Source: Oopsacas minuta (Eukaryota; Porifera; Hexactinellida; Lyssacinosida; Leucopsacidae). From it: a stretch of 64,000 bases of DNA. Made by a program: the position numbers and the translations under genes. Every line of letters begins with the position of its first letter. Within the stretch, counting starts at the first letter, position 1. Shown here one piece after another: positions 9,301-21,250 of the stretch. The stretch spans positions 372,001 to 436,000 of the forward strand of contig JAKMXF010000144.1 of assembly GCA_024704765.1 (NCBI GenBank), in the 5' to 3' direction. The notes under the pieces are model-generated. The model saw only the letters and a program-made list of their open reading frames with translations. It made no database searches and had not been told where the DNA came from.

Positions 9301-10617
9301 CAGATGATGACGTCACTGAGGAAGAGCTAGCTATCAGAGAGTCTCAGAAGAGAGAAGAGAAGATGATTTTAGCTCAGCAGGAATTATTCAAGAATTATTT
9401 CTTTTTCCTAGACAGAGAGGTATCAAAATCTCCTCTCGTATTTTGTATTCGTAGCTGTGGTGGTAGTGCCACTTGGGAGGGAGACACACGACACAATGTG
9501 GAGGTGTCAGATGAAGGGATTACTCACCATATAACAGACAGAGGTTCACAGCTGAGCCATCTGTACTTATTGAGAGAGTATATTCAACCACAATGGGTGT
9601 TTGATAGTCTAAATTGTCGTAGATGTCTGACAATGAGTGAATATAGACCTGGCGACACATTACCGCCACATTTGTCACCTTTCATGCAAGAGAAAGAAGG
9701 AGACTATATACCTCCTGAGAGGCTAGCTATCATACAGTACGAGAGAGGGGAGGGAGGAGAAGAGATGAGTGATCCTGATAATCTGGAGTCTGAGAGTGAT
9801 AAAGATGAATCAGCTGTTACTCAAGTAGAAAGTGGTACAGATGGAGGTGTAAAAAAGCGCAAACAGAAGAGAAAGAGACCTCTAGGTGTCGGACAAGTTA
9901 TTCGGGGACAAGTTGAGAATCTTCAAATTACAGATGATAGTTTGGAAGAAGACAAACTCAGAGCTATGTTGTTAACCAAAAAGAAACGTAAATTGTATGA
10001 GAAATTAAAAGGAAGAGACAAACGACACTCAAATAGGATAAACAAACTCAGAGAGAGACGTAAACAAATAGAAAGGAAGAAGATGTTAGAAGCTAAATAA
10101 ACAATAATTATTTGGGAAATTAGAATTAGAAATTATACTATTTTAGCTTTTATAACTTACCAGGTGGACATGTCCTCCAGGATAACTTTAGCTTACTGTT
10201 CATGACGTCATAACATAGAACAGCTGATCCATAGCCTACCCCTGCTATACATACCTGTGCACCATCTCGTCTCCAGGCAGCACATCGTATATCCATACAG
10301 TAAGACAACTGTACTGTATCGAGTAGATTATAATTTGTGTCCCAGAGAGATAAACCTCCACCAAATGCCACTGTCAGACACATTGTGTGACTCTTGTTTA
10401 TAATATGACACCCGATTAAACTGTTGTGAAGTTGTTTCTTAAAAATCTGTGTTTTCTTGTTAATATCCCATCTGACTACAAACATTCCTGAAGGCATATC
10501 GAAACAGTGTTTATTTTTAGAAATAAGACCTGCATCAAATCCTGAGCAATATCTAGCGGATCCTATACCATAGTTCTGGATAGGTTTAAGAATACTCTGT
10601 GTATTAGCTCCTAACAT
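6346..10617 (-). CDS. WD40-repeat beta-propeller protein (host gene of PES1)
   Basis: Four exons join in phase: 10617-10161, 7986-7810, 7725-7034 and 6903-6346, giving about 627 residues. The first donor (CCTG then GTAAGT) is phase 1 and the next acceptor is phase 1. The C-terminal exon has clear WD repeats (VWSVCWSPDDKRLATASEDT, then SVRVWEY and AAVTAVDW). Other blades include CAAWRRDGAQVCIAG, LRCIIWTKESGILIGCLDGS and GELVAGDITGNVAVW. WD40 propellers are scaffolds for complexes; I do not recognise which one this is. Intron 1 (7987-10160) is 2.2 kb, far longer than its neighbours, because it contains PES1 on the other strand. The small exon 7810-7986 has a weak GTATAA donor. An upstream non-coding or short first exon is possible. 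Confidence 0.72.
8045..8166. repeat. MITE-like element, family C, with an extra arm
   Basis: GGTTATAAGGACATG at 8121 and TGGTCTTATAACC ending at 8166 form a short inverted repeat. A further GGTTATAAGAGCATGC lies at 8045. The same arms (GGTTATAAG and CTTATAACC) occur at 43565-43610 and 59488-59548. It lies just upstream of PES1 within the host intron. Confidence 0.5.
8207..10100 (+). CDS. PES1: pescadillo, 60S ribosome biogenesis factor
   Basis: Two exons, 8207-9071 and 9253-10100, joined phase 1 (GTAAGT to TACTAG), about 570 residues. The N-terminal pescadillo domain is clear (KKGDRGIATQYITRNQAIKR, KICILKGIYPREP, TYYHIKDVQYL). A BRCT domain starts near residue 330 (KNYFFFLDREV, CIRSCGGSATW, HHITDR, QPQWVFDSLN) and is followed by LPPHLSPFMQEKEGDY. 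An acidic stretch and a basic coiled-coil tail close the protein. PES1 works in the PeBoW complex with BOP1 and WDR12 for 28S/5.8S rRNA maturation in the nucleolus. The whole gene lies antisense within intron 1 of a WD40 gene. Its single intron shows no obvious C/D snoRNA box pair. Confidence 0.93.
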
Positions 10618-11160
10618 GGCTATATCTAGACTGCTAACTATAATTGTCTTAAATATTAGATTATTAATACAGAATCCTATCTCAGCAGGAATATGAGGGT
10701 ACCCTCTGTATTAACGATAATGGTCCCATATATGCTTATTACATATTTAACCATGGATGAGGGATTTTGTATATTAAGATATATACAAATGGCCCCTACA
10801 AACAAGCAAGGAGTGCATAAAAATAACCTAGACCAAAATCCAAGCAGATAAACGAAACCCAGCATCCGTTGTTCAATAACTAATAAGAAGATAGGGAACC
10901 ATTTTCGTCATAACACCCTGATCGAGACTGCAGGCCCCATACAAATATTAGCTTAAACAGAAAAACAATAGAATGGGAGAATTGTTGTGATAACTCGCTA
11001 TTAAACACAAAACAGTGAATGTACGAGACTAGACAGTACAGCACTATTCCAATAAAAGCTACTGACCTTTGTACATTACAATATTTAATACACGAGAGTA
11101 CGCAAGGATCAGTAGGACATATTATGTACAGACTCAGCTGGGGATATACAGCAGTAGTAG
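10618..11160. other. intergenic, no gene seen
   Basis: About 540 bp between the start of the WD40 gene and the end of UBE2K, both on the minus strand. The reading frames here have no recognisable domain. The 129-codon frame at 10880-11269 overlaps the last UBE2K exon in the wrong frame. The stretch probably holds the WD40 promoter and the UBE2K 3' UTR. Confidence 0.5.
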
Positions 11161-12216
11161 TCACGAAAATATTGATTCTACGGCTGTAGTAGCGTCCCAG
11201 TTGTAGTGTGATAAAGCACGGACGGCATCTAGCTACAAATACATTAAATGTATGGATGTATGAATCCATGGTCCAGTAATATTATAAGACATAAATAATT
11301 ATAAGTTTGAATAACTGTGTTATAATTACCGATTGTATCCCCATGTCACAGAGACTTTTTACTTTCTGTCTCAGATCTGCAGAATAGCTTGATGGATTCC
11401 CTAATAATGCAAATCAAAATAAACCTCAAATTCTTTACGTTGCTATAGTAACTTACCCCCTGCGAAGAATTCAGCCCAGAACTTGGCTGTCATGTGATAT
11501 ATCTCAGGTGTCTCCTTATACTACAAAGATGAACAAATAATAATACAAATAATTACTATACCTATACGAATAAAACTCACTTGTTTAGCTACAACAGCAT
11601 CTTGTGGGTCGTCTGGCTCAGCTGACGCCAGCAATGCCTATACCAAATATTCATCCATCATTTATTGTTATATAAAATGCTATGTAAATGTATACCTGAA
11701 TTGATAACAACACGGTTCTTAGAGTCATGGCAGCTGCCCTATACAAATACATGTAAACTATAACAGATATACTGTAGGTTATGTGTTAAATAACCTTACC
11801 ATTGGTCCTTGAGAATGTCTAGGCAGATTGCTCCTGTTGCCGAGCTGATATTCGGATGCCATATCTTGGTAGCGAATTTAACCTTAGGAGGATTGAAAGG
11901 GTAACTGTCTGGAATCAGAATATCCAAAATAAATGTTGCACCTGTAAACAAACAAACAAGTAAACAATTTAGAAACTCTTTTCCACGTGATGTTACCTTC
12001 AAACGGAGTATCTGGGGGACCCTTTATCTCTCCTTGTAGATGTTTTAGATTCTCTGCTACCATTTCTAACTTTATTTGAGAGTTCTCTGCCTACACAAAT
12101 GAATTAGTACAATGCTTGACAAGATTAATTATCAGGCTTATAACCTAAATTACCTCAGAACTTGTGACGACTTCTTTGAATTCACGTTTTACCCGTTGGA
12201 TAGCTAAACTCGCCAT
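11161..12216 (-). CDS. UBE2K: ubiquitin-conjugating enzyme E2 K
   Basis: Eight small exons: 12216-12154, 12090-11997, 11941-11800, 11738-11696, 11637-11581, 11520-11457, 11400-11330 and 11232-11161. All phases match, and the product is 201 residues (human 200). It starts [16 protein letters not shown]. The UBC fold has [17 protein letters not shown], the HPN motif ([10 protein letters not shown]) and the active-site cysteine in [12 protein letters not shown]. The C terminus is a UBA domain ([27 protein letters not shown]) in the last two exons, the hallmark of UBE2K/Ubc1. It builds Lys48-linked ubiquitin chains. The longest open frame alone covers only exon 3; the rest comes from exons too short to stand out. 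Confidence 0.95.
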
Positions 12217-12390
12217 TAATAACACCTAGCTACTACCACAATGTATAAATACGATTAAAAATAAAGTCAACTCACATCAAATACAGTGGAACACCAACTG
12301 TAAATGCAAATTAGCGTCCATAAACAAAGCGAAGTGAATCTTTAATTTTCTTGGTTAATACTAAAATATCAAATTTTTACTAAGAATATA

Positions 12391-15300
12391 TCAAATGGAA
12401 TTAGAATTAGAATCCTGTATGAGTTTGTTGTTTACAAAATCCCTCGCATTCTCCATCACTCTATTCACATCTTCATCACTGCCGTAACTCTGCTCAAATG
12501 TCAAATATTTCTTGTAAAAAGATTTCATTTTGTTAACCGACAAATTGAGAGTTGTCCCTCTCTCGCAGACCTCTCTTACACTATCAGGAGTATCGTATTT
12601 TGTTAGAGTATCAATATAGACAAACCAAATATCCAGACGTTTAGGGTGGTTACTCAGAAGAGTCTCGAATATCGTCCTACCCCTCTCCCCATCTCCATGT
12701 TTAAACTCAAATTGTCCGAATTTTGACATTATTTCAACATGAAACTTATCTGCCAATTTTTGTAAGGCATTTTCACACAATTTTCTTGCTTCATCAATTC
12801 TACCAGATTGCATTAACAGTTGTCCGTACTCCTTCCATACACGAGGATTAAGCTTAAACTTGCGAGTCATTGTCGCATAAATATCTTGTGCTTGCTTTAG
12901 CTTGTTTGAATTAATATATATTTGTGCAAGTTTGAAGTAGAGAGTCTCTGGATCATTCTCTCTCAATCCCTCTTGGAATAGAGTCATCAGTAAGCTTTGT
13001 GTTCCGTAAATATTCTCCAAATTGAGGAGAGAAATCCACACATTTAGCTTCTCTTCTTCCAAACGGAAGTTGATAGTCTCCAGCGCCTTCTTCCCGATTT
13101 CTCTCGCTTTGTCCACATTAGCTAGATGCAGGTGAAATGCTATATACTGTATCCAGAGGTAGGAAGAGTTAGGATTCGCTAACAGGAGTCTGTCAAAGTC
13201 TTCTGCACAATCAGGCTGTCTGTTAGGATCTAAGAGGCTCTGTTCAGCTCTATAAATACTCTCTTCTTCTTTCCGCTTAGCTGCTCTCTTTTGTCTTTTT
13301 GTTTTCTTCTTTACAACTTGTCCTTCTTCTGACGTATCAGATTCTGAGCTGGCGTCCTTATCATCGTTTCTTGACTTGTCCCATTCCCATTGGAAGCCCC
13401 CTGTCCCATCTAGTCGGGGGAGAGGATTTGAATCAACATGTCTTCGCTTCTTTTTAACTGAACTATTGATCTTCTGTGTACCCATTGGTACCGATTGTAT
13501 TTCTTCAACATCCAATTCTGTCATTTCGATATCTTCATCTGAATTCGACTGATCCATTGACTCTATAGTGTTCCTAACTTTAGTGACGTCACTGATATCT
13601 TCATCTCCTGAATCGTTATGTTCCATTCCTCCTCCGTTTCTTAGTCTCATTTCTTTTATTTTCTTGTTTTTATCTGGTTTTCCTTTCTGTGCACAGATGA
13701 GAGCGAATTTTTCAGGATTCGTATGAGAGAGACGTAGTGATAAATCTACATTTCCGTTCTCTGGGTCGATATTCAGCACTTTACACTTAACCAATTTCCC
13801 AACAGGAAATCGATCCTTATATTTTTCTAATAAACTGATCACTCATGTTCTTAATTCTAACTCTACCAGTTATTGTCCTGCTCAATTTTACAAACACTCC
13901 AACATCAGTAGCAGCCTTCACGAATCCGCGTATTATTTCACCCTTCGTTAGATCGTGTATAGAGTTTACCACACGGTTCTTGACAACAGGATCCGTCATT
14001 AGGAATTCACCAATACAGCTCTCACGTGTTGACATAATTATCTTATCTTCAATAGCAATTACCTTAGCTTGTAACAGCTGTTTATCTGCAAAACCATCTG
14101 TCATATCTTTAGAATAAGAATCACATATATCCGTTACTTCTATCCTTGCTGTCTCACCAAATGGTAGACTCACTATAAGTGCTTGATTTGAGTATACATG
14201 TGTTACTTGTACACATACAATAGTCCCTATTTCTATTGGATGTTTGGAGATGAGTGTGCCTGTTGATTTTCTTCCTTTCTTTTGCTTTTTAATTAATTCT
14301 ACTTTCACAGTTTGTCCGAGTTTGAAGTGTTTGTCTAAATTTCTCAGCACATTAATATCTTGATTGCATAGCAACAGAGGTATGTATAGCGATCTGCTAG
14401 ATCCTATGCTGATAACAAGATTGCTATTAGGCCAGATTTCCTCCACACACCCGTAGCATGAATCACCGATATTATCTAATTGCAATCTCGGAATGCTCTC
14501 TACACTTACTGACATTTTGCTTGTACGCATAGTCATGTCTAATACTGTATATTCTCTCTTGAGAAGATTATCAGTTAGCTTAAGAGACTTAGAAACAACT
14601 CTAGCTCTTACGGTCTCTCCTTTCTGGAATGTTTTTGTTGGAAATTTCCCCTCAATTGGATTATCAGATATTTCGCTAGCTAAGATCCTCCCTGAATAAG
14701 CCCCAACTCGAACTTTCAGCATTAGTGCATGGACTTCTTTAACCTACCAGAAGAAGAACAATTAGATACTTCGTAAGTACAGATAAATTTGTTTGTTTTT
14801 TTTTGTATTAATATATCTCCAGCATTTTGACTGAGTATATTACGTTATTAATTAGCAATAAGAAGATTGAGGTAATTCTATACTTGATATTTCAGTGGTT
14901 TGATAACTAAGTTAGTACATACCTGTGCTGTGACGATAGAACCGATATTCACGTCTTCTCTATCTCTAACTAACCGCTTTTTCTGTGTGCTAGAGAGTTG
15001 AGAACCCTCCATTAGCAGGCCTAGCGCTATTCCCATACTATCACTGTACAGTATGTCATTCAGTATAACCACGTTAACTCGCTTGTTCATGTATTGTTCT
15101 AGAATATTCTGGAAGCTTTTTGTACTCAATGCTACTTCTCGTATAATATACACTAATCTAGGACCGTGTAGTGTAGCAACAAGACCTACCATATACTTAG
15201 GCAGCACTAATTCTATCCTAGCCTGTACTGAACTACCTACAGCTAGCTCGGATATAAGAACTCCTTCTGTAGAGTACGATTCAACTAGACTCTCATTTAA

Positions 15301-18167
15301 ACTAACATACACTATCATAGGACAAGCAGATACCCCTAGGATACAAGATGAGTATGTTTCACCCACACTTAACTCTGTAGCCTCTAGACCAACTACAGTA
15401 GCATTAATCCCAGAGGATAGCGATACGATGGTACCCTCCTTCCCCATCTCTGCTAGAGCACAACTTACTATCTGTCCTGGAATATAGCAGGACAAAATAT
15501 CTATAACTGACAATTCCTTGAGCAAGGTGTCACGTGTAGAGAGATATGACACAAACCATTTCCCCAGATAATTAATACTCTCTACATCAGGAGGATTTTG
15601 AGATTTAACATCAGAATCCCGTGACGATACTACAAACCTTCCTTCCTCAGTTACTTCCATTACCTTAGTCAATACACTGTCACCCACGGTCAGTATACCA
15701 ACAGGAGAATCTACAAACTCATCACGGATGAATCTATTGGGTAGGAGGCCAGTGGTATCCCCTGGATACCCAATAATGAACCCGTACTTTTCTACTCTCT
15801 TCACTACACCGTGAATTAATACCCCCGTTTCTATCTCACTAGCATTATTTATCATGACGTCACTGGTTATATCTCTAGCTATACCCTCCTTAAGAGATGC
15901 TATACATACGTTACCACTGAATGACTGTGTGTATACGTATAGATCTGGTATAACCAGCTGAGCATTAGCCTTCAGCTGTTTCTCTAATGATTTGTATCTC
16001 AGCTGTTGAATATCTTTATAGTCAGATAGATGGTAAATAGATAGAGCAGCTCTCTCATTAGTATTACTATTGTATAGCTCTAAACCATTTGGAGATATAC
16101 CACCTACTGTAAGTGAAACCTGTGTGAAATTCTCAAGATAATCTGCATTCTCTTGTACAGGATCAGTTGCTAAGGAGAGCTCTAGCTTTTGATCAGCTGG
16201 CTCACAGCTGACAACACAGCACTCTACAACTTGTCCCTCACAAAAGAGATCTGATATAGCTTGTAATGGCATCAGCTGTAGCTTAGATTTGTGTAGAATT
16301 CCTCTCACTTCTTGGTAGAATCTAACAATACAACCGAACTCTCTTACTCCAGCTATAAACCCGTGATATGTATGTCCCACCACAGCATTTGTATACTCAG
16401 ATAGAACAGGGAGAGTCGAAGTAACGATGCTCTTCTTATGGGTTAAAGTTATTCTCTGTTTAGACTCTATCTATAAATAATAATTCTTTATTTATTTATT
16501 TATTTGATTCTAATAAACATGTTTACCTTTAACACTCTGAATGTGTCCTCACAGCCTTCTTGTAGTTTCTTTTGTTTGGATTTTGATTGGTTCTTTCTCT
16601 CAGAAAAGTGTCCTTTAGGACAATACCCCTTAACATGAGGAGAGAGACTAACCAACAGTCCCTTCTCAGATCTAGACACGATCTTACCCTGTACAATATC
16701 CCCCACTTTAACAAATTTGAAGTTTAAGAACTTCTCTTCAATAACAGAAGCCCTTAGGCTGACTACAGTCAATTCATCTAGTGCATTATATGATATAACA
16801 CGGGATTTATGTGTGGTACCCTTTCTGTGAGATTTATCGGGTTTGCTAAGAAATTCATCTGAAATATTCTGCAGAGGACAGTACCCTACAAGGGTATCCC
16901 TCAGCTGTAGGAATAGTCCCCTCGTCTCTGATCGGACTATTTCTGAATCCTCAAATATCTCTCCTACTTCAAATTCATCTATCAAAAGATCAAATTTACG
17001 ATAAACATTAATTAGAATAATTCGTAGCGTACAGTACGGAAGTTGACCGTATATTCACCTGGAGCTGTTATATCACATTGTAATAAAGATTTCTTGAGAG
17101 AAACTCCAATCTGCTTCTCTTCCTGTCTCACCCATATAACTCTCCCCTTAACAGTTTTCATATTGTACCTCTCCAGTCCATCCGACACCCTCTTAAGGTG
17201 TGGTGGAGCACAAGATGCAGTGTACCCTCCTGTTATTTCTAAGATAAGAGAGCTGTCTAACACATTAGTTACTCTACACTCCACTGATTGAAAAGGTACG
17301 ATGTTATCGAATGAGGTTATTAGAGAGGGAGCTGCGGATTTTATTTTGTCTGAGTCAATTGAGACAGGGACAGCTCTTGTTCCACCACTCTCCACATGGC
17401 AGAGCAACACCCGTCCTACACTGAGAGATTGTCCTTCATTATGAGTTTGTATAAATGTCTTAGCACGTTTATTTAGAAGAAACCCAACTCTTCCCTCTAC
17501 ACCAAACGAGATCTGGTATCCATGGTCCTCTTTAGCTGTAATTACACCAGATATTGTCATACCAGTTTGAATAGCAGAGGTGGAGACACGTTTGTTCACA
17601 AGCACAGGGTCGCATGTTAGACCTAAAGAGCCCTTACCGACCTACAGAATCACATAACAATTTAATATAAATCAGCTGTCCATTGAAGTTCGATAAAACA
17701 GGAGTTGACTCTATAATTATTACCTGTTTAACTCGACAAACTACGAACTGTCCTTTATGGAACAGATTATGTATGGATTTTTCTGAGTCATGTTCTAGAA
17801 TATTCTGAGACAAAACAGCTGATATATCGGTTATATCAATCCGACCAATCAGATTATACGGTAGAGACACTAATGCCACAATTTCCTGTATTTCTTTAAT
17901 CACACCCAATAAAATTGTATCTTCTGCCACATTTTTATGATTAATCCATCCAGGAATTCTTCGTTTCTCAATAACCAGCTGTTTAGCTGGAGTAGAATAT
18001 GTATTTTTGTTTGATTTAATTTTTATTGTTTTCCTCTTTTTGTTGGTAGATTGGTCATCCTTGTCAGAACTTTTGAAAATACTTTCATTCTGATCTCTTC
18101 GCCTTTTTCTTTGCGGCAATTTTATCTGTTCGCCCCCACGAGGAAAGTCAATCATATTCGTAGCCAT
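12391..18167 (-). CDS. PDCD11: RRP5 homologue, pre-rRNA processing (PDCD11), with one frameshift
   Basis: Exons 18167-17724, 17641-17059, 16978-16527, 16470-14923 and 14743-12391 join in phase to about 1,790 residues, near the human length of 1,871. A basic N terminus precedes a long array of S1 RNA-binding repeats (e.g. GVIKEIQEIVALVSLP, GKIVSRSEKGLLVSL, GVVKRVEKYGFIIG, GFVKAATDVGVFVKL). An acidic linker then leads to the C-terminal HAT/TPR region (EDFDRLLLANPNSSYLWIQY, KLNVWISLLNLENIYG, KFGQFEFKHGDGERGR). RRP5 acts in the nucleolus in both 18S and 5.8S pathways. In the last exon the frame breaks at a run of five A on the minus strand (13822-13826). One base fewer would restore a continuous S1 repeat, so this is either an assembly error or a true lesion. 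Intron 1 carries half of a family B element. Confidence 0.93.
17684..17707. repeat. half copy of MITE-like family B in PDCD11 intron 1
   Basis: GAAGTTCGATAAAACAGGAG followed by TTGA matches the right end of the family B elements at 3280 and 45057. It lies inside the 82-bp first intron of PDCD11. No matching left end is visible, so only a fragment remains. Confidence 0.45.
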
Positions 18168-18488
18168 TTGTGGTAATATTGAATGATTAAGGTTTAACCC
18201 AGTTCATATAATACTAATATTAATTAGAACACAAAATACGTAACCTGAACAATATTGAACTTTGATATTGGTAAGCTCTCTAATGAGAAATTGAAAGTAA
18301 TTGGAATCAAATTTTCTAAGAAGTAAACCAAATTATCAAAAGATTAATTCAAAAATAGTCAGCACTTAAAATAGAATACCCAAATATATCACAAAATTGA
18401 TGACGCTATACTGAGGCCCATAGCTATATGTTCAATATTATACGCTCACATCATGTGCCCTCCATAACGTGCTATGTACCATCTCTAC

Positions 18489-19283
18489 TCAGCTACTGTG
18501 CTCTTCGTACGTAGCAATGTGTATTAAATTAGAAACTTCCATCACTTGCAGTTTCATCGTAGACGGACTCAGCCCGTTAATAGCTACACTCACTATGTGA
18601 TTAGCATCGATATAACTCTCTTCAAACAGCCAATCATATTGTAGAGTCAGGTACGTAGAGACACGAGTACTAGTTTGAACATTTTCAAGGGTTAGAGGAG
18701 AAAAATTGGAGAAGTCTAGAAATTGTAGATCAAGTGAAATACCCTGTCCAGTAGCTTTTAGATAACTTTCCTTCAAGGTCCATAATCTGTAAAAATTAGT
18801 TAGTTTCATGTGCTGATCAATTGCAGAGTTGATATAACTCCATTCACTGGGTGTGAACAGCTTCCTCATAGTGTGAAAAAACTCTTCTACCGTTTTGTTA
18901 GATCTCGGTAGCTCAATCTTCATAACATCAATCCCAACATTACTACCATCTTCAGCAGCAAGTACTACATAATCTCCTTGATGAGAAATATTGAAGTTAT
19001 AACCAGAAGCATTAGGGTATTTAGAAATAAATTCTTCAGTGAGACAAGGCTTGCCTTTGCTTGTGCGAGACAGCTCGATTTTATCCCAAGGTACCCGTAA
19101 TCCGTTACAAATAGCAGCTCGGATAGATAGCCTACCTACCAGAGCTCGCTTCCGATCATCTAGAAATACAAACTTAGATATTCTGTCTAATTCAGTCCTG
19201 CTGATTAGAGATATTGCTCTCTTCCATTCTTCATCAGTAGGGTTCCATAATCTAATGTTAAATGCCCATCGATATCTACTCAT
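18489..19283 (-). CDS. AASDHPPT: 4'-phosphopantetheinyl transferase (AASDHPPT type)
   Basis: Intronless, 264 residues. It contains both Sfp-type motifs: NVGIDVMKIE with the Mg-binding Asp, and WTLKESYLKATGQG with the catalytic Glu-Lys. RALVGRLSIRAAICNGL and FNISHQGDYVVLAAEDGS are also conserved. The enzyme moves the phosphopantetheine arm of CoA onto acyl carrier proteins: cytosolic fatty-acid synthase, mitochondrial ACP and the lysine-degradation dehydrogenase. The length fits the eukaryotic family (human 309). It starts about 1.1 kb upstream of PDCD11 on the same strand. Confidence 0.92.
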   Translation of the reverse strand: MSRYRWAFNIRLWNPTDEEWKRAISLISRTELDRISKFVFLDDRKRALVGRLSIRAAICNGLRVPWDKIELSRTSKGKPCLTEEFISKYPNASGYNFNISHQGDYVVLAAEDGSNVGIDVMKIELPRSNKTVEEFFHTMRKLFTPSEWSYINSAIDQHMKLTNFYRLWTLKESYLKATGQGISLDLQFLDFSNFSPLTLENVQTSTRVSTYLTLQYDWLFEESYIDANHIVSVAINGLSPSTMKLQVMEVSNLIHIATYEEHSS

Positions 19284-20217
19284 ATCCTTACAAAGTTCTG
19301 TTTAATCGATCCTACAACTACCCTCTCCTCCCAACATATATTACCTGAGAAATGATAATTTATTGAAAGATTCCATAATTGATTCCAAATGTACATTCGA
19401 TAGTAAACAAATCTAATAATATAGAAAACTCATTTCCTAATTCTGTAATAATGGTAGAGACTTTCTTAATGGATCGAGAATCTCCTAAAGGGAACAAGAT
19501 AAATGAGGACTGATTAATTTATACGAATTCTCTGTCATAGAGTGTTTTTATACTAATACTTATCAGTCTCTTCAATGATTTGTTAATTGATTAGAGCTAG
19601 TAAACACGACACAAACATGACAAAAATATCCGGTCCAGAATTTCATTTGATTTGTTATATTACAGTATGCAGCAAGATTTCTGTTGTAAAACAGTATCGT
19701 GATGGACTCGTGCCATGTCGAGAATATATGTACATGATAATTAAACTTCCCCATTGTGTCGCATTGATACACAACGCAGTGCTCTACATTACTTAGATTA
19801 TTAAGAGTTGGTTGATGCACGAATTAGGGAGAGTACAAAAGTCTCTCATCTTTCTAAACTGGATATATTCATCGACAAAAATATGTAATGTCTCAGCACC
19901 AAAAGTGCCAGATTCCAATTCCCAATTTAAATAAGCACAAATCCACAATATGGCTACATTCAGACATGTGGAGACAATGACTTCCTTAATTGAATTCCAC
20001 CCTTGCATATTTATTGATATAATAGCTGGCAATAGAATCTGTTGTACAACTTAGCTATGACAATTCACACAAGTGTTTGTGATATAATATTACAATTCTA
20101 ATAAATACCTTATTAACAGAGGTCAATAATTGAATAATTATCCTTACAAATCAAAAGACACACTCACGCTAGATGGTACAGATATATCCAAATATTTCCC
20201 AAATATTTATCATAGTT

Positions 20218-20280
20218 ATCTCTTACAAATTATGAAAGTCTCACATTAATACAAAGAGACTTTCATAATTCGTAAGAGAT
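20218..20280. repeat. 24-bp inverted repeat, perfect-stem hairpin
   Basis: Arms 20218-20241 and 20257-20280 are reverse complements with one mismatch in 24 bp, with a 15-nt loop. The stem is unusually long and regular for unique sequence. It could be a MITE end-to-end remnant or a small-RNA precursor. No second copy is seen in the window. Confidence 0.7.
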
Positions 20281-20780
20281 GAGTATGCGATGCTAACATC
20301 ATGATGGAGCTCTCAAAGTACGCCCATACCCAACCGGCAGTATGCAAATAATTATGAGTTACACGAAATGAAAATGCATAAAATACTTCTCAGACCATGA
20401 CTTGTCTATGCTAGATGTATAATTATGTTTACACAATAGTTCTCTAGTCGCTACGTACTTGTGTTGTCATAACAGATAATTATATTATACATATTGAATC
20501 AATATTGAGTCGATGATGCTTAAAATTAAAAATAGTGTTTTCCTACACGAATCACTAATAAATATTTCATAAATACGTATAAATGAACTTAACAATATCA
20601 CGTATCATGCAGTAGGTGTCAATTTGTTGTAATGATAGTATACTTAACATTAGAACTTTGGTAGTCAAAAACCCAAAAACCAAAATATGATTCTTCTGGA
20701 TTTGCAAAAATATTCTTTTTTGAAAATAAGAATTGTTGAGACGAAAGTTTATTTCGGATAGAAATATTGAGAAAGTATTT

Positions 20781-21157
20781 GTATATATCATGGCTGTATA
20801 TATCATGGCTGTATATATCATGGCTGTATATATCATGGCTGTATATATCATGGCTGTATATATTATGGCTGTATATATTATGGCTGTATATATCATGGCT
20901 GTATATATCATGGCTGTATATATCATGGCTGTATATATCATGGCTGTATATATTATGGCTGTATATATATGGCTGTATATATCATGGCTGTATATATCAT
21001 GGCTGTATATATCATGGCTGTATATATTATGGCTGTATATATCATGGCTGTATATATCATGGCTGTATATATTATGGCTGTATATATCATGGCTGTATAT
21101 ATCATGGCTGTATATATTATGGCTGTATATATCATGGCTGTATATATCATGGTTGTA
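20781..21157. repeat. 15-bp minisatellite, about 25 copies
   Basis: The unit CTGTATATATCATGG is repeated about 25 times. The main variation is C to T in the CATGG part, and one 14-bp unit (CTGTATATATATGG, near 20958) changes the reading frame. Because 15 is a multiple of three, several frames stay open, giving false proteins such as MAVYI or IYSHD repeats. Confidence 0.95.
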
Positions 21158-21207
21158 TTCCTGGAGATTCGTGGAATTTGTCAAAATTAGCAATGATCAT
21201 GATTACG

Positions 21208-21250
21208 CTTAATCTGTTCAAAATGGTCAGCTCCTGATGTGACACCATTA
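21208..21250. repeat. dispersed repeat D, copy 1
   Basis: TAATCTGTTCAAAATGGTCA followed by GCTCCTGATGTGACACCATTA aligns with 22851-22892 (TAATCGGGTCAAAATGGCCT, then GGCCCCAATGTGACCCTGTTA). Identity is about 70-75 percent by eye. The element is too short and diverged to class. Confidence 0.4.

Noticed and set aside
10880-11269. 129-codon minus-strand frame as a separate gene
   Set aside because: It overlaps the last UBE2K exon in another frame. The UBA-ending frame [20 protein letters not shown] is the real one.
20781-21157. Possible CRISPR array
   Set aside because: Units are contiguous 15-bp repeats without unique spacers, and the genome is eukaryotic.
20567-21237. Open frames of 150-208 codons with MAVYI, IYSHD or ISWLY repeats
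   Set aside because: They are translations of a 15-bp minisatellite in several frames and both strands, with no other protein features.
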